Origin: Colletotrichum lupini
Lineage: Eukaryota > Ascomycota > Sordariomycetes > Glomerellales > Glomerellaceae
DNA: 64,000 nt
Reading direction: 5' to 3'
NCBI RefSeq assembly: GCF_023278565.1
Contig: NC_064680.1
Location: forward strand, 248,001 to 312,000
Part shown: in pieces, positions 35,630 to 48,089 of the stretch
Layout: the number at the start of each line of letters is the position of its first letter
Numbering within the stretch: position 1 is the first letter of the stretch
The notes under the pieces: model-generated
Databases searched by the model: none
Told to the model about the DNA's origin: nothing
Seen by the model: the letters and a program-made list of their open reading frames with translations, nothing else
Program-made: the position numbers and the translations under genes

Positions 35630-38600
35630 ATTTTAAAGCTTTTATTTTTATAAAATAATTAGTATAAATAATAATAAATTATAAAAACGAACGGAACGTT
35701 AATAAAACGATACTTAGCTATTAGTAAAAAGCTATTAATACTAATAAGCTATAGTTATCCAAAGTTAACTACTTAACCCTATTTTATTTAAAGAACGAGC
35801 TTATTATAGGGCGAGTCCTACTTAAATATTAGCGTTTATAAAAGAGCTAAATAAAAAAAATAATCGGGGTAAATTATTTTTATAGGCTAGTTACCTCGTT
35901 AATATTTTAAAGACCTTATCTGTTATAAATAGGGTATTTATTAATAATTAATTACTAAATATATAAAGTTAAGGCGTATATAAAGGCGTGGGTAGTATTA
36001 GGATAGTTAGTTTAGTAAACCTTATAGGCTTAATAATAACTTATTTTTATAAAACGATAGAAATAATAGTTAAAAATCGAAATTAAGAACGGCGTTAATT
36101 TAAAGAGCTCGTTTAATAGCTTATTAAGCGGCTAGTAATACGTCTAAATTAATAAGAATATAAAAAGCCTCCTTTTTATAATTATAAACCGATTAAAAAA
36201 GAGTTTATAAGTACTTAGGTAGTAAACTAAATTATTATTATAGAAGTAAGTAATAAGCTTTATATAAAAAGTACTATAAAATAGTATATTAAATAGGCCC
36301 TATTTAAAATATCCCTATTATTATAAATATAATAATATAATTATAAAAAAAGCTTTTAAAATCCCCTCTCTTAGGGCGACTTCTTAGCGTTTATTTATTA
36401 ATAATACGTAAACCCCGAGACTTAAGAACGGGAATATTATAAAAAGCTAAGGACGAAGAGGCTAAAAGAGGGCTAGACCCCTATTTAGTTCTTTACTAAG
36501 TAATTAGCAATTTATTATAACCTAAGTATAAAAGATATAGAGAATTTAAAAGTAAAAGTATATTAGTTCTTTTTTAAACTATTATTTTAGTTATAGGACG
36601 ATTTAATTTATTATAAGGTTTTAATTAAAAGAGTACGTAATATAGCTTACGAGGCTAATAAATTATAATTATTAAATTAATAAAAGGGCGGCGATTAGTT
36701 ATAAAAAGACGATAAGAAAAAGCTATATTCGTTATTAAAATAATTACGTTAAATATCCCCTTTTTATAAAAAAAAGAGTAAGGAGAGCTTTAAGGAGCTA
36801 GGCTCTAGGGACTTATTAAGAGTAATATTATAAAAGCCGTATAATAAGAGTACTCGTACTAAGCTATTATAAAAACGTTATAATAATAATATTAAATACT
36901 TTATATATAATAAAATAGGCTATATATTTAATAAATATTAAAAAAATAAGTTAGGAGGTAGGGGCGATAATAAGCCGACGTACCCCTAATCGAAGCTAAC
37001 GTTAATAACCGTTTAATAAGTTACTACCGAGCTAAGAATTATAAAAGTTAACTTATTAAAAAACGAGTAAATATAAGTAATATACTTAATATACTTATAC
37101 TAAGTATTAAGAGGGTATTAATAAGAATAATTATAAAAAGTAGGGTAATAGTTTTACGAAGTATTATTAAAAAGTTAATAAAAGTTAATATAAATATATA
37201 CTCCGAGATAGATATTATTAATACTAAGCTTATAACTTACTTAGGGTTAACCCCGGCTATTATTATAGCTCCCTCGTTAAGGGATTTTTAAAATAAAGCT
37301 ATAGGCTAAGGGAAAGCTTACTAGTTAACGCTCTTTTTTATTAACTACTATAAGTAACTAAAGAAGATTTAGTAATTATTTACTATAATTAATAAGGATA
37401 AAGGAATAATAAACCTCTTATTATTACGATTATTAATAAGCTAAAAAGGTATTTATATTAATATAGCGACGAATATATAGTTATACGAGCTTATTTTGGT
37501 TACTAAACTAGAGGTAATAGCTCGTAATATCGTTAAGAATCGTAAGAGGGTATATATATTATATATTATTATTATAAAAAGTATTATAGGGGTAACGGAG
37601 ACTAAACTATAAGGGGGTCTATTACTAAAACTTTAATTAAAAATAGAGACGTTTAATAAGTAGTTAGTAAAGGGACCGTAATTATATAGCGAGGTAAAAT
37701 ACTTTATTAACTTAATTCTAAGTACTAAACTACTATATAGTCCTATTTATTCGTTAAATAAGAAATAACTTAATAAGCTTCGTGTATATATTACTAAGAA
37801 CCTAGCGAACGGTTATATTATACTTTTAGTTAATAAGGCTAGGGTACCGATCCTTTTCGTATTAAAAAAGGACGGTACGCTATACTTTTATATAAATTAC
37901 TATAGGCTAAATAAAGTAATTATAAAAAATCGATACTTACTACTACTTATTAATAAGCTCCTAAATAGGCTTCGTAAAGCGAAATAGATCTTAAAAATAA
38001 ATATTAAGGATACTTATTACTATATCTAAATTAAAAAAGAAAACTAATAAAAAATAGCATTCCGGAGCTAATACGGTTACTTTAAGTATACTATTATACT
38101 TTTTAAACTAACGAACGTACCCGTAACGTTCTAAGCGTATATTTACTAAGCGCTCGCTAACTTACTAAATACTTATCATATAGTATATATAAACGATTTA
38201 ATAATCTACTTAATAATAAAGGAGTAGTATATAAAGGATATTAAGAAGGTCCTCTAACGTTTATATTTATATAAGCTTTTTACTAAACTATTAAAGTACT
38301 CGTTCTATTAAAAAAGGGTCGAGTTCTTAGGTTATATTATTATATTAAAAAAATCGAGATTAACTCGTTATAAATACGAACGATCGCTAATTAAAAAGTA
38401 CTAGAGTTTATTAAGGATACCTAAGTATTCTTAGGGTTTTATAATTTTTATTAGAAGTTTATTACTAAATATTTAAGTATCGTTATATTAATAATAATAT
38501 TATTAAAAATAGAAAAGGGGTAAATAAGGGACTTTTAATAAACTAAGGAAATAAATAAGGCGTTTAATTAGCTAAAGGTCGCTTTTATTTTAGTAACCGT

Positions 38601-41350
38601 ACTTATATACTAAAACTTATAACGTATTATATAAGTAAAAACCGACGCTTTAGTTAAAACTATTATAGTAATCTTATTATAATAAGCTAATAAAGAATAG
38701 CGACCTGTTACTTATTAGTTATAAAAGCTTATAAATATAGAATAGTAATAGGCTATAGGCTAATAAGAACTACTTATTATAGTAAAAGGGCTAGAGTACT
38801 AAGCTTACTATTTCTAGGGCCTTTTATAAAAGTTTATAGTTTTAATAAATTACTAAGTACTTAAAGGAGTAATTAGTATACTAATATGGGACCTTTAAGA
38901 AAGGCTCGTAAAGTAGGTATATAAATTATTAATATTTAACTTTAACTTAAAATACTAACTAAGGAAAACGAACTTAGTAAACGGTCTATTTAAAAAGCTA
39001 GATTATATAAAGGGGGAAGTACTTTATAAAAACGTCCTCTTTACGCTAGTTTAAAAGCTACGTCTTATTAACGAACTACTATCTAACGTTTAATAAAGGA
39101 TAATTAGTTTAAAAAAATAAAATAATATTACTAAGGTATATATTTAAGTAGTTAAGGCCTCCCTTTATAATCTTAGCTAAATATTAGCTAGCTTTAAGGA
39201 TAGGGAATCCTCTTTTTTATATTAATAGCGTATTATAGGGCGTATTAATAAAATAATAATAGTTATTACCGTAACGACTCGAGGTAAAAAAGTAAGAAAG
39301 TTATTAATAAACGCTTATTAACGGTTTAGTAAGGATAAAGAGGAGTTAAATAGAGCTAGGGTTATTATATTAAAATAGTATATCCTATGCCCTATTATAA
39401 AAAAGTTTATAAAGGGCGAAACGGTATTCGCTTCCTATTTCTTATTAAAAACTAAAAAGCTTATTAAAAAATTATAAATTAAAAACGAGTTTTATATATT
39501 ATAATTAATAAGAGTTCGTATTATAACTAGCGAGCTAAAAGTATATTTACTTAATAAATAGGGCATACTATTTTTTAAAAAAAGACTTATTATTTTTTAA
39601 GTAAAATCTCTTTAAATAAAGATCTTTTATTAATATTATAATAATTATAAAATAAGTTATATAAAAACTATAAAAACTCTCGAGCTAATTTAAAAAAAGT
39701 TCTATTAAGGAAATATTTAATAAGATATTTAAGAATACGTTAAGAATTATAAGTATTATTTAGGAGTTATAACCCTAAGATATAAGCCGTATAGGTAACT
39801 ATAGTTATTACTATTACCCTTATATTTATTTTAAAAAATATTTATAAACTTTATTACGGGGCTATTATTAAGTACTCATAATAATAGTATAGAATATAAT
39901 AATATTGTAATTATTATCTATTATATAATAAAGTTCGTAAAGTTCCTACTTATTATTAAAATACTTAACGTAATATAAATAATAAGTATCTTATATTAAG
40001 AGGTTAAATATAAGTTCGGTATGCCTAAAAGTATTATTATAAATAAAAATAAGCTCTTTATAAGCGCATTTTAAGAAGAGTTTACTAAAAAACGGGTAAT
40101 ATATTACTAACTATTTACTGCGTATTATTTATAAACGGACGGCTAAACGGAGCGAACTTATTAAATATTAGAAAAGTATTTAAAAATCTATACCGAGGGC
40201 TTACTAAATAAATAAGTAGCGTAACTAGAAGAGGCCGAGTTTATATATAATAATAACTAATATTTTATTATAAAAGTATCCCCGTATATAGTACTATATA
40301 GCTACTACCCTAAGTACGTTAAATATATACTTAATTATAAAACTATAGTTTAGGGGGTTTAAAAAAAAGTTTAGAAAATTAAAAAAATTAGGGCCTAAGC
40401 TATGCGAGCGTAAATATAAGCCTTTAAGAGCTAAATAGCTTATTATAATAGAAAATATACCCTAAAAGAGTTTAATTATAAAGAGGTCGTCGGCCTATTA
40501 ATAAAAAATATATAATTTAAAAATAATAAACTAGTACTAAGATATATTAAAATAATAATAGCTAAAAGGGTAAGGAAATAGGCTTATTAAATATATTTAC
40601 TAAAATAGTATTAGAGAATATATAATATTTTCTTAGTTTCTTAGCTTAAGCTATAAAGAAATTACTAAACGGTCGGTAATTAAATAGCAAATCTCTTAGA
40701 GTTAAAGGATAAGTAAGACGTTTAAAAAATTAAAGAAATCGTTATAATATAAAGCGAGGGAGGAAACTTATAATATTTTGTTAAATAAGTTAAGTAGTTT
40801 ATTAAATATAATACGTAAGAGCTTATTAAGTATTTTAAAGAGGTAATAAAAGTAGTTAATAAATTCGAATACTATAAAAAAAGGGTATATATAAAATAGG
40901 ATAATAAACGTTAAGTTTATAATAAAAAGTTACTAAAAATAAGTTAATTAATAATATACTATAGAACCCTTTTTATTTAGCTTAGCATAATCCTTAAAAA
41001 AAAAATATAGTATTATAACCCTTAATAATACGTTACTAAAAAATCGCTAAGATCTAGTTACGTAAAGGGAGTAACTTACGTAATATTAATAGTAATAATA
41101 GCGGCTCTAGCGTATACTTTTAAAGCTTAATAATTAGTAATAATAGTCCGCTTAATAAGTAAAAAGCGGGGAGGCTTTATATACGTACTTAGTTAACTAC
41201 TTAGAATAAGGTTATTAATTTTATTAATACTATAATAAGTAAGAGGGAGGTAATTAAAATTATATAGAGTATTATATATATTAATAATAACGGTTTATAA
41301 AGCGTTCGCTACTTAGTTATTATTAGAAACTATAATAAAAAATATAATAA

Positions 41351-41419
41351 GAGCTATAATAAGAAGTATAACGGGAGCTATAATAAGAGGTATAACGGAA
41401 GCTATAATAAGAGGTAAAG
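41351..41419 (+). repeat. 24-bp tandem repeat in the gypsy 3' region
   Basis: Nearly three units of gagctataataagaggtataacgg type; read in frame they would encode a basic S-x-N/D-K/E-R repeat. Confidence 0.75.
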
Positions 41420-43312
41420 TAAGAAGCGAAGTAGGGGCCGTAATATTATTATTATTAATAATAAGTTAGGGACGGGGGACGTTATCCGAGGTAACGCTTT
41501 TATAGTCCTAGTCGAGCTAAAGGACCTTAGTAATATTAATATTTATAAAGAACTTATTAATATTAAATTACTTATTATAACCTATAGTTTTAATTTTAGT
41601 ATAAGTAATAGCCTTATTAAGCTATTATAGAGCTTTTATTTAGAGCGGGAGGAGCGTAATATTAGCCTTATTAAGATTTAAAATAATATAACTAAGGGCT
41701 AAAGTACCCTCGTTTATATTAAAAAGAGCGTTATAAATAGGGGTTAGTAAGTTATTAATATTAAAATAGTAGCGCTTATTACGATACTAAAAAAAAGAAT
41801 TTTTTAAGTTATTACTAAGCTCTTTAAATTTAGTATCCTCGTACTAGGACTTATTAAATTTAAACCTAAAATCGTCCCGCTCGTTATTATTATTAAGAAT
41901 ATAATTAGTAATAAGAGTACGCTTTTTAATAAGAGTCCGAGTTTTAGGACTATAAAAAATAAGGGTAGTATTATATATAATAATAGTATAAATAAGTACT
42001 TTATTTACTAAGAACTTAGTAATATATTTATAAAAAGTAAAAAAAATAAGAAACTCTTAAATATATATAATAGTAACGCCCTTAGGAGTCTTTTTATAGT
42101 ATTAAGTTAGAGCGTTAAGGTTATTTTATAAAGCGGTTATATAGCTATTATTATAAAAATAAGCTAATTAGAAATAACTAAGGTAGGAGATAATCTTAGT
42201 CTTATTATTAGTATTAAGGATACTAACCTAAGAAAAGAAATCTAAGTTAATAAAAAAAAATTTACTAAACAATCGCTAACGACTTATTATAATCGAGATT
42301 AATAAGTTTAAATACTTATAGTTAGTAGCGAGCTTTTAAAAAGTAGCTTATTTAAAATAGACTTTTTTTATTTTATTACCTATTAATAAGTTAGTAATAT
42401 AAGTAGTAACCTTTTTTTATATATTGATAATATAACTAAAAGCATAAAGAACGCGGCTATACTTATGGGAGTTAAAACTACCCTACTCTTTAATATTATA
42501 AAACTTTATAAAAGTATTTTAAATAAACTAAGTAGCGCTATATAGCTCCTCGGGAACCTAAGAAATATCGTTAGTTAATATTTTAGTAATAGATTAGTAA
42601 GGACTCGACGATTTATAATAGAATACTTCTTTTTATTAATTTAATAAATAATATACTTAGCGACGTAAGCGCTAGTAATATAAATAAGCTCGTTAATATC
42701 GTAATATAGACTAGTTAAGTAGCGTATATAGAGAGTACTATTACGGAGACCGTAGAAGCCTTTTTTAGGATTATACTCTATATTAAGTATATCCTAAATA
42801 CGTAAAATAATAAATATTTTGGTAAATACTTAGTAATAGTATAGTAAGAGAGTTATAATTAAGAAACGATATAGAATTAAAATATTATAAAAAAAAAAGT
42901 ATAATTACATAGAAAAGAATTTATAGAACGGTCGCTAAATAGAAAGAGAAAAAAAAAAGTAAATACGTAACTAATAACGGATAAAAAATCTTTTATTATA
43001 CTTAATAACCTAATAATAATAATAACTACGAGGTTAGATAGGCTCTTATATATTACGACGGTTAGAATACTTTATTACGAATATATACTACTAACCTAAT
43101 AACTAATCGGCGCGCTATTACTAAATAATAATAATAAAGTATTTATTAAATAAGGAAATAGGAGTAATACCTTATTCCTAAGTAAGAAAGCATATTATTA
43201 ACGCCTTATAAAATCTATTATAAATAATAACGTTAATAGCTTTATTATTAGTATTAAAAAAAGATATTACGTAATAACTTTAGGGACTAAAGTTACGTAA
43301 GGGGGGAGTAAT

Positions 43313-43502
43313 TATAATAAATTCGGGATGCGGCTAGTAATAAAATATTAATAACTTAGTAACCGGTATATAGATCTTATTATAAAAGAACTTTTTAAGA
43401 AGTAGAGCCCTTATAAAGGACTTTATAAGCTTTAGTTTTATAATATACCTATACTTATATTATAGCCTCGCTAGTTAAGTACTTATAGCCTAATCTCTTA
43501 TA
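43313..43502 (+). repeat. 3' LTR of the 8-kb gypsy element
   Basis: 190 bp, tataataaattcggg...tctcttata, matching the 5' LTR except for transitions. Confidence 0.9.
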
Positions 43503-43591
43503 AACGGGCGTTATAACTTTATCCTAAACCGATCCCTCTAGTACTATAACTATCGTTTTATTTATTCCTATAACTAGTACTATCATAACTA
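43503..43591 (+). pseudogene. Short adhesin fragment between gypsy and hAT-B
   Basis: 89 bp continuing the interrupted repeat unit: aacgggcgttataactttat resumes T-G-V-I-T-L where the left fragment broke off, then S/T-rich codons up to cataacta, the TSD of hAT-B. At least one Gln codon has become TAA. Confidence 0.8.
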
Positions 43592-46500
43592 CAGCGCTTA
43601 TACCTATATAAACAAATCAAATATAAAGTTCGTATTTAATTATTTAGCTTATTTCTCGCGCCATATTTAATGATTTAATAATTAATTAATAAATTTAACT
43701 AATTTCCTAATCGGGAATTAAATAAAGCTATTATAAAAGTCCTTATAGTACTAACTTATAAACTTTACCTCGATTAGCTTTTTTAATTAAAAAATTAACC
43801 TCTTACTTCTATAATACCGCCGCAAAACTAGTTTTTAAAATATTAAACCTCTTTTAATATAAAATATTTTATTAATAATTACTATAAAGTTAAAATTAAT
43901 TTCGTAAGGTTAAATATCTTCTTATAATTTATTACTATTATAAGGATCGTAAAAATATTAAGTATAAGCTTACTTAACGTTAAATAAGTTAGCTAATAGT
44001 TAATCTACTATTAAATTAAGTTAAGGACCGGCTAAGGGATAATTTATAAATAATATTAATTAAGCTTAGGTACGTAGTTAATTATTATATTTATTATTCG
44101 AAATATTAATTATTACTTATATTATAAGTCTTTTATAATACTTTTTAAAATCGTAAAAGTATTAAAAATAGCTTATAACTATCGTAATAAAGGAGGAGGA
44201 CTTAGATAATAAAGAAGAGGAGGACTTATTATCTTATTTATATACTATTTTTATTAATAATCGTAGAGTCCCTTTTTTATATTAAATAGCTAATAGCTCT
44301 ATTTAGGCATATCCTACCTCTTCTTTAGCTATTTTAATCCTTATTTAGGATAAAGAATAATTATTATAATATAAAATGGAGAGTTATTTAACTTAATATA
44401 ATACTTATTAAGGACTTATTAAGTATTAATAACTAATAGTTAAAAGTATCTTTACGAGTTAAAATTATTATTAAAAAGTAACTCTACGCGCTCTTTAAGT
44501 ATATATTTAAATTAAATATAACGAGGGATATTATTTAAAGTTAAAAGTTAAAAAAGAGGTTAAAATATAAATTAATAACGAGCTAATTATTAACGAGGTA
44601 GTATTATTTATATTAATTATAATTATAATACTACGATCTAAAAAGCCATAAGATCTATTTCTTTTTTAAAAAGTTTATTATATAACTTCTTTTACTTTTT
44701 GAAATAGTTAATAAGGTATTTAAGACTTATTATTATTTTTTATAAACGGCTATAACCGTTTCCTTTACCCTAGCCCTAGTATTTTATTATTTAAAAATAA
44801 AATAGCTTAAGTACTACTTTTAACTTAGTTAGTAACTATTAGTTATTATTATTAAAAACGTCCTCGATAGGGATCCGTTATTTTAAATTTTTATAAGCTT
44901 AACTAATTATTAAAAAAGTATCAATTTACTTTCTCTTTTATAAAGAGCGCTATATTATAAAATATATTAAATTCTATTTTATATCGTTATTAAGCGTTAA
45001 TATAAGCTCTTATAACGACTCTTTAAAAAAAGTAAATATATCGTTCTTATTAGTCTTATTACTAACTTCGAAAAAGGCCTTATATTATTAAAATAATAAG
45101 TAAATAAATTTAATAACGTTCTAAAGCTTATTAATAAGGCCCCTTATATACTAAAAATTAAGATCTTTTTAAAGTTACTTAGTATTAATTAATATATCTA
45201 ATTCTTATTCAAATACCTTTTTATTATTATTAAATAAAAAGGCCTTATTAACGAGGTTAAGAATATAACCGTAGTACCTTATTTTTTAGTTAAGAATATC
45301 TTCTTAAGTATAGGTATAAGATAATATAGGATATAAATAACCTAGGTAAGTATTATTATTTAAAGTATTATCGTAAATAACTACTCCAACTTAATTACGT
45401 AATTCCTAATTATCTATTACTAATTTTATAATCTAGGTAATATTAGCCTTATCGTAAGTACTATATTATTATTATAAAATAATAAAGTATTATATTTATT
45501 ACTTAGTATAGTTTAAAAAGTAAATAAAAATAGTAATAATAACATTTTACGTTAAGAAGGTTTATAAATCGAATAATAAATAGACTTTTATTATTAACCT
45601 CCGGATCTTTACCCTAATTATATCTTTTTTTTTAATAAAAATCTTACTTAGCTCTTTTTTTATATTTTTATATAATAATAAGAGTTCGTTAATAATACTA
45701 TAATCTAACTAATAAAGGAGGGCCCGGAGGTAAGGATTATAAAAAGTTATAAATAGGCTATTATTATTAATAATATACTTAATTATTAACTCTTTAATTC
45801 TTATTACTTAGCCCTTTATAATAATATTAAAAATAAGTTTCTATTTTTTTAGTATAAAGTCGTACTTAAAGAATTTTAATAAATATAATAACTCGCTAGA
45901 GCTTAGATCTATTACTTAGTATTTTAATTTTAAATAAGCTGTTGCTAAGCTCGTAGTTATTATTTTAAAATAGGTAATAATATTTATTTTATCGTAATAA
46001 TAATAAAACTAAAAAACTTTACTTTAAATATTTCTATTATAAATCTCTTAAATAAAGACCCCCTTTAAATAGATTTATAACTTCTTTAGCTTTACGCCTT
46101 TTTATAATATTAAATTATTATTAATAAAAGTCCTCCTTTTTTAAATTATTTTTAAAAAGGCGAGGAGGCTATTATAATTATTAAAATCGGTTAATAGTAC
46201 GAGGCTAGCGTTAGTTAAGGTCTATAATTACGAAGTAATTTAAAATAATAGCTACGTATTAAAAATCGTACGACTTATTATTAATTAATTAATTACGATA
46301 TAGCGAATCGATTAATATATAATTTAATTAATATTAATAATAATTATAATAGTTATAAAGGGTTAGAAATAGTAATACGTAACTTCGTTAGTTGTATTAA
46401 TATTAAAAAAGGGGGTATTAAAGGTTTTTTAAATTCTTAAATATAATAAGATATTAAATTTAGGGCTCTATAATACTTAGGCTTTTTTTTTTATAATAAT

Positions 46501-46806
46501 TACTAATAATTTATTTAGTTAAGTAGTATAATACCGAACTTATAATTATAAATAAGGAGTTATAGGTTCGAATCCCGCTCTAAGTATTTATATTTTTAAT
46601 TATAGACTTCTATAGGGTATAGTTAAGAATATCGATTTTTAATTAGCCCGGCCTCGGATTTTCTTTTTTCTAAGCGACCTTATATTTAATTAAATATATT
46701 AAATATAAGGCCTTACGATATTTAATTATTTAACTTACTAAAATTCTTATATTTAACTATTTATTTAACTTATTTATTTAATTAATTTAAATAGGTATAA
46801 GCGCTA
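43592..46806 (-). mobile_element. hAT-type DNA transposon copy B, inverted, RIP-destroyed
   Basis: 3215 bp, same family as copy A but reverse-complemented. Left end cagcgcttatacc, right end ggtataagcgcta; the left end preserves the ancestral CAGCG hAT terminus. The 8-bp TSD is cataacta (43584-43591) / tataacta (46807-46814), differing by one C-to-T change. Read from the right end it aligns with copy A over its length, including the tRNA-like segment at the same distance from the terminus. Confidence 0.85.
46509..46586 (+). other. tRNA-like sequence inside hAT copy B
   Basis: Plus-strand box-A-like ttagttaagtagtataatacc, anticodon-loop-like cttataa and perfect box B ggttcgaatcc, at 220-297 bp from the terminus, as in copy A. 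Confidence 0.5.
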
Positions 46807-47659
46807 TATAACTATAGTCTCTTTTGCTACCTAAATGGGTGTTACGACCTTGCCTTAAATCGATCCTACTAGCACGACTACCGTTGTTACATTTGTTCCC
46901 ATCACCGGCGCCCTGACAACCGTAACTTTAATAGCATCCCAAACTGGCATAATAACCCTTCCTTAGACCAACCCAGCTGGCACGACTACTATTGTTACTT
47001 ATGTGACGCCGAGCCCGAGCTGCACCCCTGGATTGCTATGGGCGTACTATGGCTTGTCACAAGCTCCGACCGACACCGCCAGTCAGGCGGGCAAGATCCC
47101 GTTCCAGAATTCAGACGCAACCTCACAAGCAAACTGGAAGACAACTTACTTCAATATTCAAACCGTACTCAGCGGACAGAGCCCCAATAATAGGGGCTTA
47201 ACGACCACAGTTGGTCTGTCATCGTCTTGTGGCACCTCGACCCGAAATGTTTATGGTACTACTGTATCAGAATCCAACTACATCGTCGTGCAGCATATTG
47301 GCTATTTTCATCCTGCTACATCCGGAACCTACACTTTCAGCTTCAGCGGTGTGGACGATAGCGTCTATCTCTGGCTGGGCAGCAGCGTCGCCAAAAGTGG
47401 CTACAGTAATTCAAATTATAACAAAAATGTCAACTACTACGACACAAGCACTTCGGGTACTTTTACATTTACTGCGACTGCTGGTCAATACTATCCGATT
47501 CGTATCTTGTTCGTCAACGCGCAGAACTGTGGCTTGTTCAATTTCTCGCTCACGAATCCCGCCGGCAGCGTTGTCGTTTCAAACTCCCAGTCTGTCGTTG
47601 GAGACCAGCTTGTGAGCAGCTGCCCGAACAATGCAGACGCCGCTCCCTTTAGTTTCTAG
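46807..47659 (+). pseudogene. C-terminal adhesin piece with GLEYA domain
   Basis: The frame runs from the hAT-B TSD through one and a half repeats into a globular domain ending at TAG 47659. Three Gln codons in the first ~170 bp are now TAA, TAA and TAG; beyond about 46970 the frame is clean. From about 47020 it encodes a PA14-fold GLEYA lectin domain: GLLWAYYGL start, HIGYFHPATSGTYTFSFSG, DDSVYLWLG (the paired Asp loop), then YPIRILFVNAQNCG. In family members this fold binds glycans with Ca2+. It is now cut off from its own start codon by 14.9 kb of transposons. Confidence 0.8.
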
Positions 47660-47882
47660 ATAAGAAGCCTGTTTTTCTTTTGTTAGTACTAGTAATGCTT
47701 GTTCCTTTCTTCCTACCTACTCTCCTGTAACAATTCTTCTCCTTACACTTTATATACTTTGCCGTCAAGTTTGATAGTTGCTATTGACCTGATGTTTAAG
47801 GTCCCGTAAACAATGTATTGGTCTTGATATATTCAATAAGCACTATTTGTTTTACGTACTCTGGATATTTTCCGTGTGCAAA
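47660..47882 (+). other. 3' flank of the adhesin
   Basis: T-rich stretch with aataag near 47839 that could serve polyadenylation; ends at the copia TSD. Confidence 0.4.
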
Positions 47883-47887
47883 GCTTC
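47883..47887. repeat. Left TSD of copia copy 2
   Basis: gcttc, repeated exactly at 55253-55257. Confidence 0.9.
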
Positions 47888-48089
47888 TGTTGGTATCCCT
47901 ATTATAGGGTAGTTAGTTCGAACCGTAGTTAACAAAGAGATTAATTAAACTATTTAAATATCTACGTAGGTATAAAAAGGAGGTTCTAACCGTAAGTTAG
48001 GCTAGCTATAATAATCGTAAATAGGGCCCCTAATTAGCCCCTATATAGTCGGCTATATACCGCGGTCGAATTAAACTTCTAATCCGATA
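47888..48089 (-). repeat. Left LTR (3' LTR) of copia copy 2
   Basis: 202 bp beginning with the unmutated terminus tgttggtatccc. Confidence 0.9.

Larger units (their letters stand above)
35440..43502 (+). mobile_element. Ty3/gypsy LTR retrotransposon (8.06 kb), RIP-destroyed
   Basis: 190-bp LTRs (35440-35629, 43313-43502), a polypurine tract aaggggggag before the right LTR, and a 5-bp TSD of adhesin sequence. Plus-strand order: gag with a zinc-knuckle-like CX2CX4HX4C block near 36.90 kb, RT at about 37.86-38.23 kb (degraded PF-LTNAP-TFQ near 38.10 kb and the YLDD-equivalent near 38.19 kb), RNase H after it, integrase near 39.83-40.0 kb (DFITGLPPS-like). RT before INT identifies Ty3/gypsy. About 2.7 kb of further sequence follows the integrase, including a 24-bp tandem repeat at 41351-41419. 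No frame is intact. Confidence 0.9.
27104..47659 (+). pseudogene. Giant GLEYA adhesin gene broken by three nested transposon insertions
   Basis: Four gene pieces are recognisable: 27104-31823, 35037-35439, 43503-43591 and 46807-47659. Exon 1 (27104-27267) encodes a signal peptide (MKWKIPIFFIVFW...) and ends at GTGAGC; a 52-nt intron ends at CATCTAG (27319). The frame then needs one further shift before 27420 (a second short intron or a frameshift). After that some 40 repeats of 34-40 aa follow, first STASTTGLTT-PPGPNGGPPTVVTF units, later TGVTTLPQTDPTG-TTVVSFVPP units. The last piece ends in a GLEYA-type lectin domain. The inserted hAT-A, gypsy and hAT-B elements each carry TSDs made of adhesin repeat sequence, which proves insertion into this gene. 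As it stands only a truncated, repeat-only product of about 1.5 kaa without the GLEYA head could be made. Confidence 0.85.
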
